This document shows positions 56,753 to 64,000 of a DNA stretch of 64,000 bases, in pieces. Under the pieces are notes generated by a model that worked only from the letters and a program-made list of their open reading frames with translations, did not search any database and had not been told where the DNA came from. A program made the position numbers and the translations under genes. The DNA comes from Acinetobacter sp. Ac_5812. Lineage in GTDB: Bacteria > Pseudomonadota > Gammaproteobacteria > Pseudomonadales > Moraxellaceae. Numbering within the stretch: position 1 is the first letter of the stretch; each line of letters starts with the position of its first letter. The stretch is taken from contig NZ_LXUK01000001.1 in assembly GCF_013072695.1 (NCBI RefSeq), positions 310,001-374,000 on the forward strand, in the 5' to 3' direction.

Positions 56753-58375
56753 TTACTCCACAAAACGGCCTTTGATGGCAAACAAACCTTGTGGACGCTT
56801 TTGGATAAACAAAATCACAAGAACCAAGAGAATAATTTTTGCGAGCACTGCGCCTAAGCCAATCTCTAAAACTGTACCGCTAATCCCCAGTCCGAGTGCT
56901 GCCAATACAGCACCCCACACTTGACCGACACCACCAACAACAACCACAAGGAAGGCATCAATAATGTAGTTTTGACCGAGATCTGGGCCAACATTCCCCA
57001 CCTGCGCCAAAGCACAGCCTGCCAAACCTGCCAAGCCTGAACCCAGACCAAAGGCCATCATGTCAATCCGTGCAGATCGAATACCGACAGCACGCGCCAT
57101 TTGACGGTTTTGCGTCACGGCTCGAACGAATAAACCAAAACGGGTTTTATTGAGTAAAAACAGCAACAGTAATAGCACCGCAACAGTAAAGCCAATAATG
57201 GCGATACGGATATACGGCAGCATCAGGCTCGGTGTGAGCGCAATTCCGCCACTCAACCAACTGACATTTGAAACCTCGACATTCTGCGCACCAAACACCA
57301 TTCGCACCAATTGCATCAAGATCAGGCTCACCCCAAAGGTGGCGAGCAAAGTCTCCAACTGACGGCCATAGAGTGGGCGAATCACGGTGCGTTCAATCAA
57401 CATGCCCATCAAGGCACTGACCAGAAAAGCCGCAGGAATTGCCGCCAATAGATACCAGTCCACCAGCCCCGCGAAATGGGTTTTAAAAAAGCTTTGAATT
57501 ACATAGGTGGTATAGGCACCGATCATGATCAGCTCACCATGTGCCATGTTAATTACCCCAAGCAGACCATAGGTAATCGCCAAACCAAGCGCTGCAAGCA
57601 ATAAAATACTGGCGGTACTGAGGCCAGAAAAGATATGGCCTGACCACTCACTGATTTGTAGTCGGGTTTTAATTTTATTGTGTGCATCCAACAACGCTGC
57701 CTTCAATGCAGGATTGCTTTGCGGTTGTTCTAAAGTTTGAGTGATTAAGGCAAACACATCAGGACGATTGGAATCCGCCAAGACTTTTACGGCTTCAAGC
57801 TTGGTAAACGCATCAGCACTGTTAAAATCCAAACGGGCTTTGAGCTGTGCTAAACGTGCTTTGACCTGATCATTTTTTTCATTCAGATAAAGCTGCTTCA
57901 CCATCGTTACATCGAGTTCAGCCAAATTATTTTCTAAAATATCCACCGCAGCTAAACGTTGTGAAGCATCTGTAGAATTCAGTTTGGCCTTGGCTTGACC
58001 AAAATTCAGCGCCTTGCGTAGCGTATTCACCAAAGTCACTTGGGATAAATCCGCAGGCCATTGTTCCAGCGCCTGCTGCTCAGGATAACTGAACAGCTTG
58101 TCATCATTTTTTAACAGATAAGTATTGCCTGCGCTATCGGTATACAGCTCATTTTGATCAATATAGGCGACCAGTTGATCCAGTTGTTCAATACTGGCAG
58201 GCCATTGATTGAGCATGGCACGACGCGTCGCAAAATCGGACTTCACAAAGGTCTGAATGGCATCTTGAGAAGCTGTAGACGTCACGGTTGTTGCGGATGT
58301 GACTTCTGCCCATGCTGGACTAAAAATCATCTGTGCCATGATGCAGAGCAGTGCCAAAACATAGTGTTTCGCCAT
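56753..58375 (-). CDS. urtB: urea ABC transporter permease UrtB with periplasmic domain
   Basis: The LivH-like permease of the urea importer, 540 residues. A signal peptide (…ALLCIMAQMIFSPAWA) is followed by about 220 residues of helical, HEAT-like periplasmic sequence, a known extension of UrtB. The membrane part has about eight helices with GLLGVINMAHGELIMIGAYTTY and GVGQVWGAVLAALGLG. It is separated from urtA by 90 nt that contain a strong hairpin. Confidence 0.95.
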   Translation of the reverse strand: MAKHYVLALLCIMAQMIFSPAWAEVTSATTVTSTASQDAIQTFVKSDFATRRAMLNQWPASIEQLDQLVAYIDQNELYTDSAGNTYLLKNDDKLFSYPEQQALEQWPADLSQVTLVNTLRKALNFGQAKAKLNSTDASQRLAAVDILENNLAELDVTMVKQLYLNEKNDQVKARLAQLKARLDFNSADAFTKLEAVKVLADSNRPDVFALITQTLEQPQSNPALKAALLDAHNKIKTRLQISEWSGHIFSGLSTASILLLAALGLAITYGLLGVINMAHGELIMIGAYTTYVIQSFFKTHFAGLVDWYLLAAIPAAFLVSALMGMLIERTVIRPLYGRQLETLLATFGVSLILMQLVRMVFGAQNVEVSNVSWLSGGIALTPSLMLPYIRIAIIGFTVAVLLLLLFLLNKTRFGLFVRAVTQNRQMARAVGIRSARIDMMAFGLGSGLAGLAGCALAQVGNVGPDLGQNYIIDAFLVVVVGGVGQVWGAVLAALGLGISGTVLEIGLGAVLAKIILLVLVILFIQKRPQGLFAIKGRFVE

Positions 58376-58429
58376 AGAACTCCCCTTATGATTAACGGTT
58401 TTAAATAGATCAAAAAACAGAATAAAAAA

Positions 58430-58462
58430 GCCTGCTGCTAATACAGCACAGCAGGCGAAAAA
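58430..58462 (-). terminator. urtA-urtB intercistronic terminator/attenuator
   Basis: On the minus strand GCCTGCTG pairs with CAGCAGGC across about 11 nt and is followed by TTTTTTATT. It would cut most transcripts after urtA and give more binding protein than permease. Confidence 0.82.
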
Positions 58463-58465
58463 ACT

Positions 58466-59746
58466 TTATTTCGGGATATACGGACTCCAAGGCTCCGCCT
58501 TGATGGTTTGCGGTGTTTTATAGACCACATCGAATTGACCATCGCCACGAATCTGTCCAATCATTACGGGTTTATGTAGATGGTGATTGGTTTCATCCAT
58601 TTTTAAGGTATAGCCCGATGGTGCGGCAAAGGTCTGACCTGCCATCGCATCACGGACTTTATCCACCTCAGTCGTGCCTGCTTTTTCAACGGCTTGCTTC
58701 CACATATTGATTCCGACATAGGTCGCTTCCATCGGATCGTTGGTCACCACTTTGTCTGCATTTGGAAGTTTGTATTCCACCGCATATTGTTTGAATTTAT
58801 TCACAAACTCAGTATTTTTCGGATTTTTCACCGACATGAAATAATTCCATGATGCTAAATGACCCACCAATGGCTTGGTATCGATCCCACGTAATTCTTC
58901 CTCACCCACCGAGAAGGCCATCACAGGAATATCCGATGCTTTAATGCCTTGATTGCCTAGTTCACGATAGAACGGCACATTGGAGTCGCCATTAATAGTC
59001 GAAATTACCGCAGTCTTTTTGCCCGCAGAGAACTTCTTAATATTGGAAACAATAGTTTGATAATTGCTGTGACCAAATGGGGTGTACTCTTCCATGATGT
59101 CGGCATCAGCCACGCCCTTGGACTTCAAGAAGGCACGTAAGATTTTATTGGTGGTTCGTGGATAGACATAATCGGTGCCGAGTAATACAAAACGTTCTGC
59201 TTTACCGCCTTCATCCCCCATCAAGTATTCAACCGCAGGAATCGCTTGTTGATTTGGCGCTGCACCGGTGTAGAAGATGTTTTTAGATTGTTCTTGGCCT
59301 TCATATTGCACTGGATAGAACAATAAGCCATTCAGTTCTTCGACCACAGGTAGAACTGATTTACGCGAAACGGATGTCCAACAACCAAAAATGACTGCGA
59401 CCTTATCTTGAGTAATCAACTGACGGGCTTTTTCTGCAAACAATGGCCAATCCGACGCAGGGTCAACAATCACAGGTTCTAATTTTTTACCCAGTACCCC
59501 ACCATTGGCATTGATCTCGTTAATGGTCATCAAGGCGGTGTCTTTCAGCGAAGTCTCTGAAATCGCCATGGTGCCTGAAAGTGAATGTAGAATCCCGACC
59601 TTAATGGTATCGCCGCTTGCTGCGGGCGCAGTTTTGGCTTCTGTTTTAGTTTGTTCTGTTTTTTCTGCTGGTTTTGAACAGCCAACCAGACCGATCCCCA
59701 TCATGGTTGTCATCAGGATTGACATCGACATCAATTTGTTTTGCAT
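58466..59746 (-). CDS. urtA: urea ABC transporter substrate-binding protein UrtA
   Basis: Periplasmic urea receptor for UrtBCDE, 426 residues. ATG 59746 has GGAGAG upstream; a GTG four codons earlier lies on that site and is rejected. It is a lipoprotein: LVGC at about 24-27 is a lipobox. The mature part has DTIKVGILHSLSGTMAISET, VIFGCWTSVSRKSVLPV and FYPVQYEGQEQSKNIFYTG, which are specific to urea/short-amide receptors. Urease itself is not in the window. First gene of urtABCDE; GntR-type boxes lie upstream. Confidence 0.95.
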   Translation of the reverse strand: MQNKLMSMSILMTTMMGIGLVGCSKPAEKTEQTKTEAKTAPAASGDTIKVGILHSLSGTMAISETSLKDTALMTINEINANGGVLGKKLEPVIVDPASDWPLFAEKARQLITQDKVAVIFGCWTSVSRKSVLPVVEELNGLLFYPVQYEGQEQSKNIFYTGAAPNQQAIPAVEYLMGDEGGKAERFVLLGTDYVYPRTTNKILRAFLKSKGVADADIMEEYTPFGHSNYQTIVSNIKKFSAGKKTAVISTINGDSNVPFYRELGNQGIKASDIPVMAFSVGEEELRGIDTKPLVGHLASWNYFMSVKNPKNTEFVNKFKQYAVEYKLPNADKVVTNDPMEATYVGINMWKQAVEKAGTTEVDKVRDAMAGQTFAAPSGYTLKMDETNHHLHKPVMIGQIRGDGQFDVVYKTPQTIKAEPWSPYIPK

Positions 59747-59868
59747 CTTTCTCTCCACCCATCAATATTGTGATTTTTACTGGGTGGAGTTATTCAATTT
59801 TTATGCCAACACGATAACTATTTGTTTTTAATTAACTTAAATAAAAATGAAGCCTTAATTCTTTCATC

Positions 59869-59890
59869 TTGTATACAACATTGCATACAA
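59869..59890. promoter_or_regulatory. paired GntR/FadR-type boxes upstream of urtA
   Basis: TTGTATACAA (59869-59878) is a perfect palindrome fitting the TnGTnnACnA core of FadR-subfamily GntR regulators. A second copy, TTGCATACAA (59881-59890), starts 12 bp later with one change. They sit about 125-145 nt upstream of the urtA ATG. Confidence 0.5.
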
Positions 59891-59957
59891 AAAATACGCA
59901 GCGACCTAAAATGATGCAAATTTGTTCAGCTCGGACATTAAAAGTTCAATAAAAGAA

Positions 59958-59982
59958 AAAGCCAAGCTGATGCTTGGCTTTA
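59958..59982. terminator. terminator of parE
   Basis: AAAGCCAAGC and GCTTGGCTTT form the stem around TGAT, with A and T runs, 23 nt after the parE stop. Confidence 0.85.
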
Positions 59983-60004
59983 ATCCAACAATGAAACGAA
60001 GCGC

Positions 60005-61888
60005 TTAAACAGTAATATCCGCTAAATTACCCTTTTGTTCTAACCAATGCTTACGGTCGGCTGAACGCTTTTTCGCCAGCAATTTATCCAATAAACCTGC
60101 GGTTAAATGTGCATCATCCAAGTCCAACTGCACTAAACGACGGGTGTTCGGATCCATAGTCGTTTCACGCAACTGGCTGGCATTCATCTCACCCAACCCT
60201 TTGAATCGGGTGATCTGCGGATTTTTATTGCCCTTGACCTTCTTCAGGATGCTTTCAAGCTCGTCATCATCCAAGGCATAGTACACTTCTTTGCCAATAT
60301 CAATACGATAGAGCGGTGGCATCGCCACAAAGAGATGTCCTTCTTCAACCAAGGTTGGGAAATGTTTCACGAACAGTGCACATAATAAGGTCGCGATGTG
60401 CAGACCATCCGAGTCTGCATCGGCAAGGATACAGATCTTGCCATAGCGCAATTCAGACAGATCATCACTGCCCGGATCAACACCAATCGCGATGGCAATA
60501 TCATGCACTTCTTGAGAGGCTAAGACTTCGTCCGAAGAGACTTCCCAAGTATTCAAGATTTTTCCACGGATCGGCATAATCGCTTGGAAATTCTTGTCGC
60601 GTGCCTGTTTGGCACTGCCGCCTGCAGAATCCCCTTCGACAATAAATAGCTCACTGTCTTCACGGGTTAAACCAACACAATCGGCCAATTTGCCTGGTAA
60701 GGCTGGGCCCGCTACAATCTTTTTACGTTCAACTTTTTTCGCAGCTTTGAGACGACGCCCTGCTTTGGCAATCGCCATTTCAGCCAGTTGTGTCGCAATC
60801 TCCGCATGTTGATTCAGCCATAAAGCAAACGCATCTTTGGCAATATTCAGCACAATATTAGAGGCTTCGCGACTGGATAAACGTTCTTTGGTTTGGCCTG
60901 AAAATTGTGGCTCTTGGAATTTCAGCGATAGAATAAAATTTACCCCATCCCAAACATCTTCCGCAGACAGCTTCATATTACGCGGCAACAAATTGCGTAA
61001 TTCACAAAACTCACGCAAAGCCTCCGTCACACCTGAGCGTAGACCATTGACATGGGTCCCACCTTGCGCGGTTGGAATCAAGTTGACATAGCTTTCCTGA
61101 ATCTGCTCGCCACCTTCCACATTCCAGCAAATCGCAAATTCACAGGCTGCGCGATCGGCTTGACCACTGCTGACAAAAGCGGGATCCGGCAAGATGTCCC
61201 GATCTTGCAGTTCATCCATCAAATAGTCGACCAGACCATTTTCAAACTGCCATTCGATCTTTTCTTTATTGATTTTATCGTCATAAATAATTTTTAAGCC
61301 CGCAGCTAAAACCGCCTTGGCTTTTAAATTATGCTTCAATGCCTTCAAGGCAAATTTGGGACTATCAAAATATTTAGTTTCTGGCCAGAACCGTACTGTT
61401 GTCCCTGTCGCACGCTTTGCTACTTTACCTTCTAAAACCGACAAAGGCGCAACAGGCTCACCTTGTTCAAAGGCCATTTGATACAAATTACCTTGACGCT
61501 GTACCGCAACTTCAACACGGGTCGATAAGGCATTGACCACCGAAATCCCGACGCCATGTAAACCACCCGAAAACTGATAGTTATCGGTGCTGAATTTACC
61601 GCCTGCATGCAGCTTGGTCAAAATAATCTCAATACCACTTTGCCCATATTCAGGATGGATATCGACTGGCATACCACGACCATTATCTTCAACCGACAAT
61701 GAGCCATCTTCATAGACCGTGACACAAATCTGGTTGGCATGACCCGCAAGTGCTTCATCGACTGCATTATCAATCACCTCTTGCGCCAAATGGTTTGGAC
61801 GTGAGGTATCGGTATACATGCCTGGTCGACGACGAACAGGATCTAAACCAGAAAGAACTTCAAGGGATTGGGCCGTGTATTGTGTCAC
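60005..61888 (-). CDS. parE: DNA topoisomerase IV subunit B
   Basis: ATPase subunit of topoisomerase IV, which decatenates chromosomes with ParC. It has 627 residues. The GHKL ATP site has EVIDNAVDEALAGHA, EDNGRGMPVD and GGLHGVGISVVNAL; the TOPRIM region has LFIVEGDSAGGSAKQ and ILADADSDGLHIATLL. Length without the ~160-residue GyrB insertion identifies ParE rather than GyrB. yqiA lies just upstream (14 nt), as in enterobacteria. parC is not in the window. Confidence 0.96.
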   Translation of the reverse strand: MTQYTAQSLEVLSGLDPVRRRPGMYTDTSRPNHLAQEVIDNAVDEALAGHANQICVTVYEDGSLSVEDNGRGMPVDIHPEYGQSGIEIILTKLHAGGKFSTDNYQFSGGLHGVGISVVNALSTRVEVAVQRQGNLYQMAFEQGEPVAPLSVLEGKVAKRATGTTVRFWPETKYFDSPKFALKALKHNLKAKAVLAAGLKIIYDDKINKEKIEWQFENGLVDYLMDELQDRDILPDPAFVSSGQADRAACEFAICWNVEGGEQIQESYVNLIPTAQGGTHVNGLRSGVTEALREFCELRNLLPRNMKLSAEDVWDGVNFILSLKFQEPQFSGQTKERLSSREASNIVLNIAKDAFALWLNQHAEIATQLAEMAIAKAGRRLKAAKKVERKKIVAGPALPGKLADCVGLTREDSELFIVEGDSAGGSAKQARDKNFQAIMPIRGKILNTWEVSSDEVLASQEVHDIAIAIGVDPGSDDLSELRYGKICILADADSDGLHIATLLCALFVKHFPTLVEEGHLFVAMPPLYRIDIGKEVYYALDDDELESILKKVKGNKNPQITRFKGLGEMNASQLRETTMDPNTRRLVQLDLDDAHLTAGLLDKLLAKKRSADRKHWLEQKGNLADITV

Positions 61889-61902
61889 TTGGTCTGACTT
61901 CC

Positions 61903-62493
61903 TTATTGGATCGCTGCCGATAAAAATTCGAGAATTAAAGGTAATTTTTCTTCAAAATCATCCATTGCATGATTACCATTAGCGTCGGTTAAAATCAATG
62001 ATGATGGATGAACTGCACTATAATAACGTTGAGCTTGCTGATAATCCAAGACTTCGTCACCTTGTTGCAATAGCACCAGAATTTTATCAGCATGCGCCAG
62101 TTTCGTGTCAGCAATCGATTGTAATTGCTGCAATTGATCGGCATCAAGCGTCCATGATGCAGTGACTTTGAGCGGGATTTGCTCAATCCCGAACAAATCT
62201 TCGAATAACTGCCATGGTTGCATAGCTGGATTAATCAGTACAGCAGGATAGCCATATTTTGCGACAAGGTATGTCGCATAAAAGCCGCCCAGACTGCTTC
62301 CAACTAAAACCACTTTATCGTTTGGTAAATTTTCGATAAGCTGTGACAGCTGTTGCAGCACTCGATTGGGTGATTGATTTAAATCAGGTAAATGCACCTG
62401 TATCGTCTCGTACTGTGCACAATATTGTTGCAGTTGTTGCCCTTTTATCGACATCGGACTACTGCGAAAACCATGTAGATAGATAATTTGCAT
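61903..62493 (-). CDS. yqiA: YqiA/YcfP-family alpha/beta-fold esterase
   Basis: A 196-residue small esterase. ATG 62493 (MQIIYLHGFRSSPMSIKGQQL) is chosen; the longer frame adds six unsupported residues. The nucleophile motif is VLVGSSLGGFYA and the histidine is in ANGNHAMDDF. The UPF0227 family match is good along the full length. E. coli YqiA hydrolyses palmitoyl-CoA and nitrophenyl esters in vitro; its role is unknown. It precedes parE by 14 nt and is likely co-transcribed. Confidence 0.88.
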   Translation of the reverse strand: MQIIYLHGFRSSPMSIKGQQLQQYCAQYETIQVHLPDLNQSPNRVLQQLSQLIENLPNDKVVLVGSSLGGFYATYLVAKYGYPAVLINPAMQPWQLFEDLFGIEQIPLKVTASWTLDADQLQQLQSIADTKLAHADKILVLLQQGDEVLDYQQAQRYYSAVHPSSLILTDANGNHAMDDFEEKLPLILEFLSAAIQ

Positions 62494-62755
62494 ACGCACC
62501 AAAATAGGCAATGGCTTGACATAAAGTGAAATAAATCACATTATTTTGATTAATAGTTAAACAAATAACAATATAAATTACATTTAAGCTCGATATTGTC
62601 TGACACAAAAAACGATACTGTACTCCGTTCATCAGTATTCTAAAAAAATTACGTATGAAAGACATAAGATGTAAGAGTTTGTTGTAGTTTATCTAAATAA
62701 TATTCAGAAAAATCACTTCAAACCTTCGGTATATATCAAGGATGGGGAAATTAAT

Positions 62756-64000
62756 ATGCCAAGTTTAACGCCTCTGCATGAAACCTATTGTAAGTGGGAT
62801 CGTACCCCCCCAAGTCAGGCAGATGTTTTGGAGGGTTTGGCACAGCTGGTCAGTACCAGTCTCAGTGGCGTACACGAACTGATTCAAGTGGTACAAACCG
62901 AAGTATTAAGGACAACGCTCGGTTTAAGTGCACAAAAAGCCAAACAATTACAAAAGCACCCACAACTGCAAAAATTTTATCAGTTCTCTTATGTGGCACT
63001 GCAAAAATATGGCAGTCATTTTCTAGCGCCTAATTTACGTCGCATTATTGAAAAATTTCCAGTCTTGCATGACAAGCCCTTAACCCCAACCCTGCATTTT
63101 GTGGTGGGTGCGCTGAACGGAATTTTTGGTGATTTCTTTTTAAAGCAACACAATCCAATGGCTTTGCCGATGGTGCTTTATGATCACTATGGTTCTTTAC
63201 AGCAAGGCGAACTGACTGGGCGTGTAGTGATTCTTGCCCATGGTTTGTGTATGAACCATTTGACCTGGTCAAATCATCGCTATGGCGGGATTGGTGAACG
63301 CTTACTTGCGCAACGTGATAACAACACCATGTTGTATTTGAATTACAACACTGGACGCCGAATTTCCGCCAATGGCCGTAGTTTTGCCAATACCCTAGAG
63401 GATTTGGTGCAGCGTAATCCACGTATCACCAGTATCGACCTGATTGGTCACAGTATGGGCGGCTTGGTTTCGCGTAGTGCCCTGTTTTATGGCAAACAGA
63501 ATCTGTATCAATGGGTGCACATGGTCGAGAATCTAGTCTGCATCGGTTCGCCTCATCATGGTGCAGTGCTTGAACGCTTTGGTTTCGTCTTGCAGGATAA
63601 ACTCGGTGGCTTCCCCTTTATCAACTTGCTAGGTCAGTTAGTGAATGTGCGTAGTAACGGCATACTCGATCTGCGTTATGGCAGTGTTCGTGATGATGAC
63701 TGGGAACACAATGACGCCCGCATTGGTTTTGCTGATGACAATCGCAAACCCGCTCCGCTGCCGTCCCATATCAATACCTTCTTGATTGCAGGAACTTTAG
63801 AATTTGAGAAGTTACGCAATAAAGCGCTGTCTGTAATTGGGGATTATCTGGTCAGTGTGAAAAGTGCTTTAGGTGAACACCAAAATCCACGTTTTCAGTT
63901 GAAGTTGCCTGATACACATAAAGCGGTTTTCTATGGGCTGAATCATTTTGAAATTCAGTATCATTCGAGTGTAGCCGAGCAGATTACCCGTTGGTTATAC
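62756..64000 (+). CDS. lipase/esterase-like alpha/beta hydrolase, truncated by window edge
   Basis: An open frame from ATG 62756 to the window end, at least 415 residues. GGATGGGGA precedes the start. Residues 1-140 are helical with no signal peptide. The hydrolase core follows: oxyanion region ILAHGLCMN (159-167), nucleophile elbow GHSMGG at 231-236 with Ser233, and CIGSPHHGAVLERFG. NHFEIQYHSS near the end provides the likely catalytic His. It resembles PGAP1/triacylglycerol-lipase-type hydrolases. Probably nearly complete; the stop is just beyond the edge. Confidence 0.85.
   Translation, partial: MPSLTPLHETYCKWDRTPPSQADVLEGLAQLVSTSLSGVHELIQVVQTEVLRTTLGLSAQKAKQLQKHPQLQKFYQFSYVALQKYGSHFLAPNLRRIIEKFPVLHDKPLTPTLHFVVGALNGIFGDFFLKQHNPMALPMVLYDHYGSLQQGELTGRVVILAHGLCMNHLTWSNHRYGGIGERLLAQRDNNTMLYLNYNTGRRISANGRSFANTLEDLVQRNPRITSIDLIGHSMGGLVSRSALFYGKQNLYQWVHMVENLVCIGSPHHGAVLERFGFVLQDKLGGFPFINLLGQLVNVRSNGILDLRYGSVRDDDWEHNDARIGFADDNRKPAPLPSHINTFLIAGTLEFEKLRNKALSVIGDYLVSVKSALGEHQNPRFQLKLPDTHKAVFYGLNHFEIQYHSSVAEQITRWLY

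Overview
The window looks like chromosomal DNA of an Acinetobacter species (Moraxellaceae, Gammaproteobacteria). The base composition is AT-leaning. Gene order is that of the genus and relatives: murG-murC-ddl-ftsQ-ftsA-ftsZ-lpxC next to dciA, pyrE next to a Crc/exonuclease III homologue, yqiA-parE. It also has two Omp33-36-like porins. Genus is inferred from gene content and protein similarity recalled from memory; species cannot be fixed.

Layout. 1-9.3 kb: truncated acs, a DUF805 protein, an MscS channel, rsmE/waaA, an orphan Hint-domain gene, an ArsR regulator with an old-yellow-enzyme reductase, and prfB with the classical programmed +1 frameshift. 9.7-11.6 kb: tandem Omp33-36-like porins with duplicated promoters. 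11.7-21.4 kb: recJ, pdxH, glmM, guaB, an MBL-fold protein, a GDT1-type manganese exporter behind a yybP-ykoY riboswitch, and aceF; aceE follows to 24.1 kb. 24.3-33.8 kb: M23 peptidase, dciA, lpxC and the distal division/cell-wall cluster, with a REP-like repeat supplying the end of murC. 34-36.5 kb: gshB, glutathione peroxidase and an OhrR-like regulator (thiol/peroxide defence).

36.6-39.6 kb is an AT-rich accessory island with no housekeeping genes: three different TIR-domain proteins and one four-helix SLATT/DUF4231 membrane protein. A ThsB-like TIR gene overlaps the SLATT gene by 4 nt. No ThsA, CD-NTase or integrase is present. I read it as a Thoeris-like TIR-to-membrane-effector antiphage system; this is the most interesting part of the window.

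39.9-54 kb holds an SDR with Phe in place of the catalytic Tyr, pyrE and the Crc/Xth homologue. Next is a previously unannotated-looking RNA locus at about 42.92-43.08 kb with eight GGA motifs, two of them in hairpin loops, resembling CsrB/RsmY-type RNAs that titrate CsrA. Then come a diguanylate cyclase, dsbD-GST, envelope proteins, hpf and a Tsx-like channel. 54.1-59.7 kb is the complete urea transporter operon urtABCDE, with GntR-type boxes upstream. The window closes with parE, yqiA and a truncated lipase-like gene.

No rRNA, tRNA, CRISPR array, transposase or integrase was seen.
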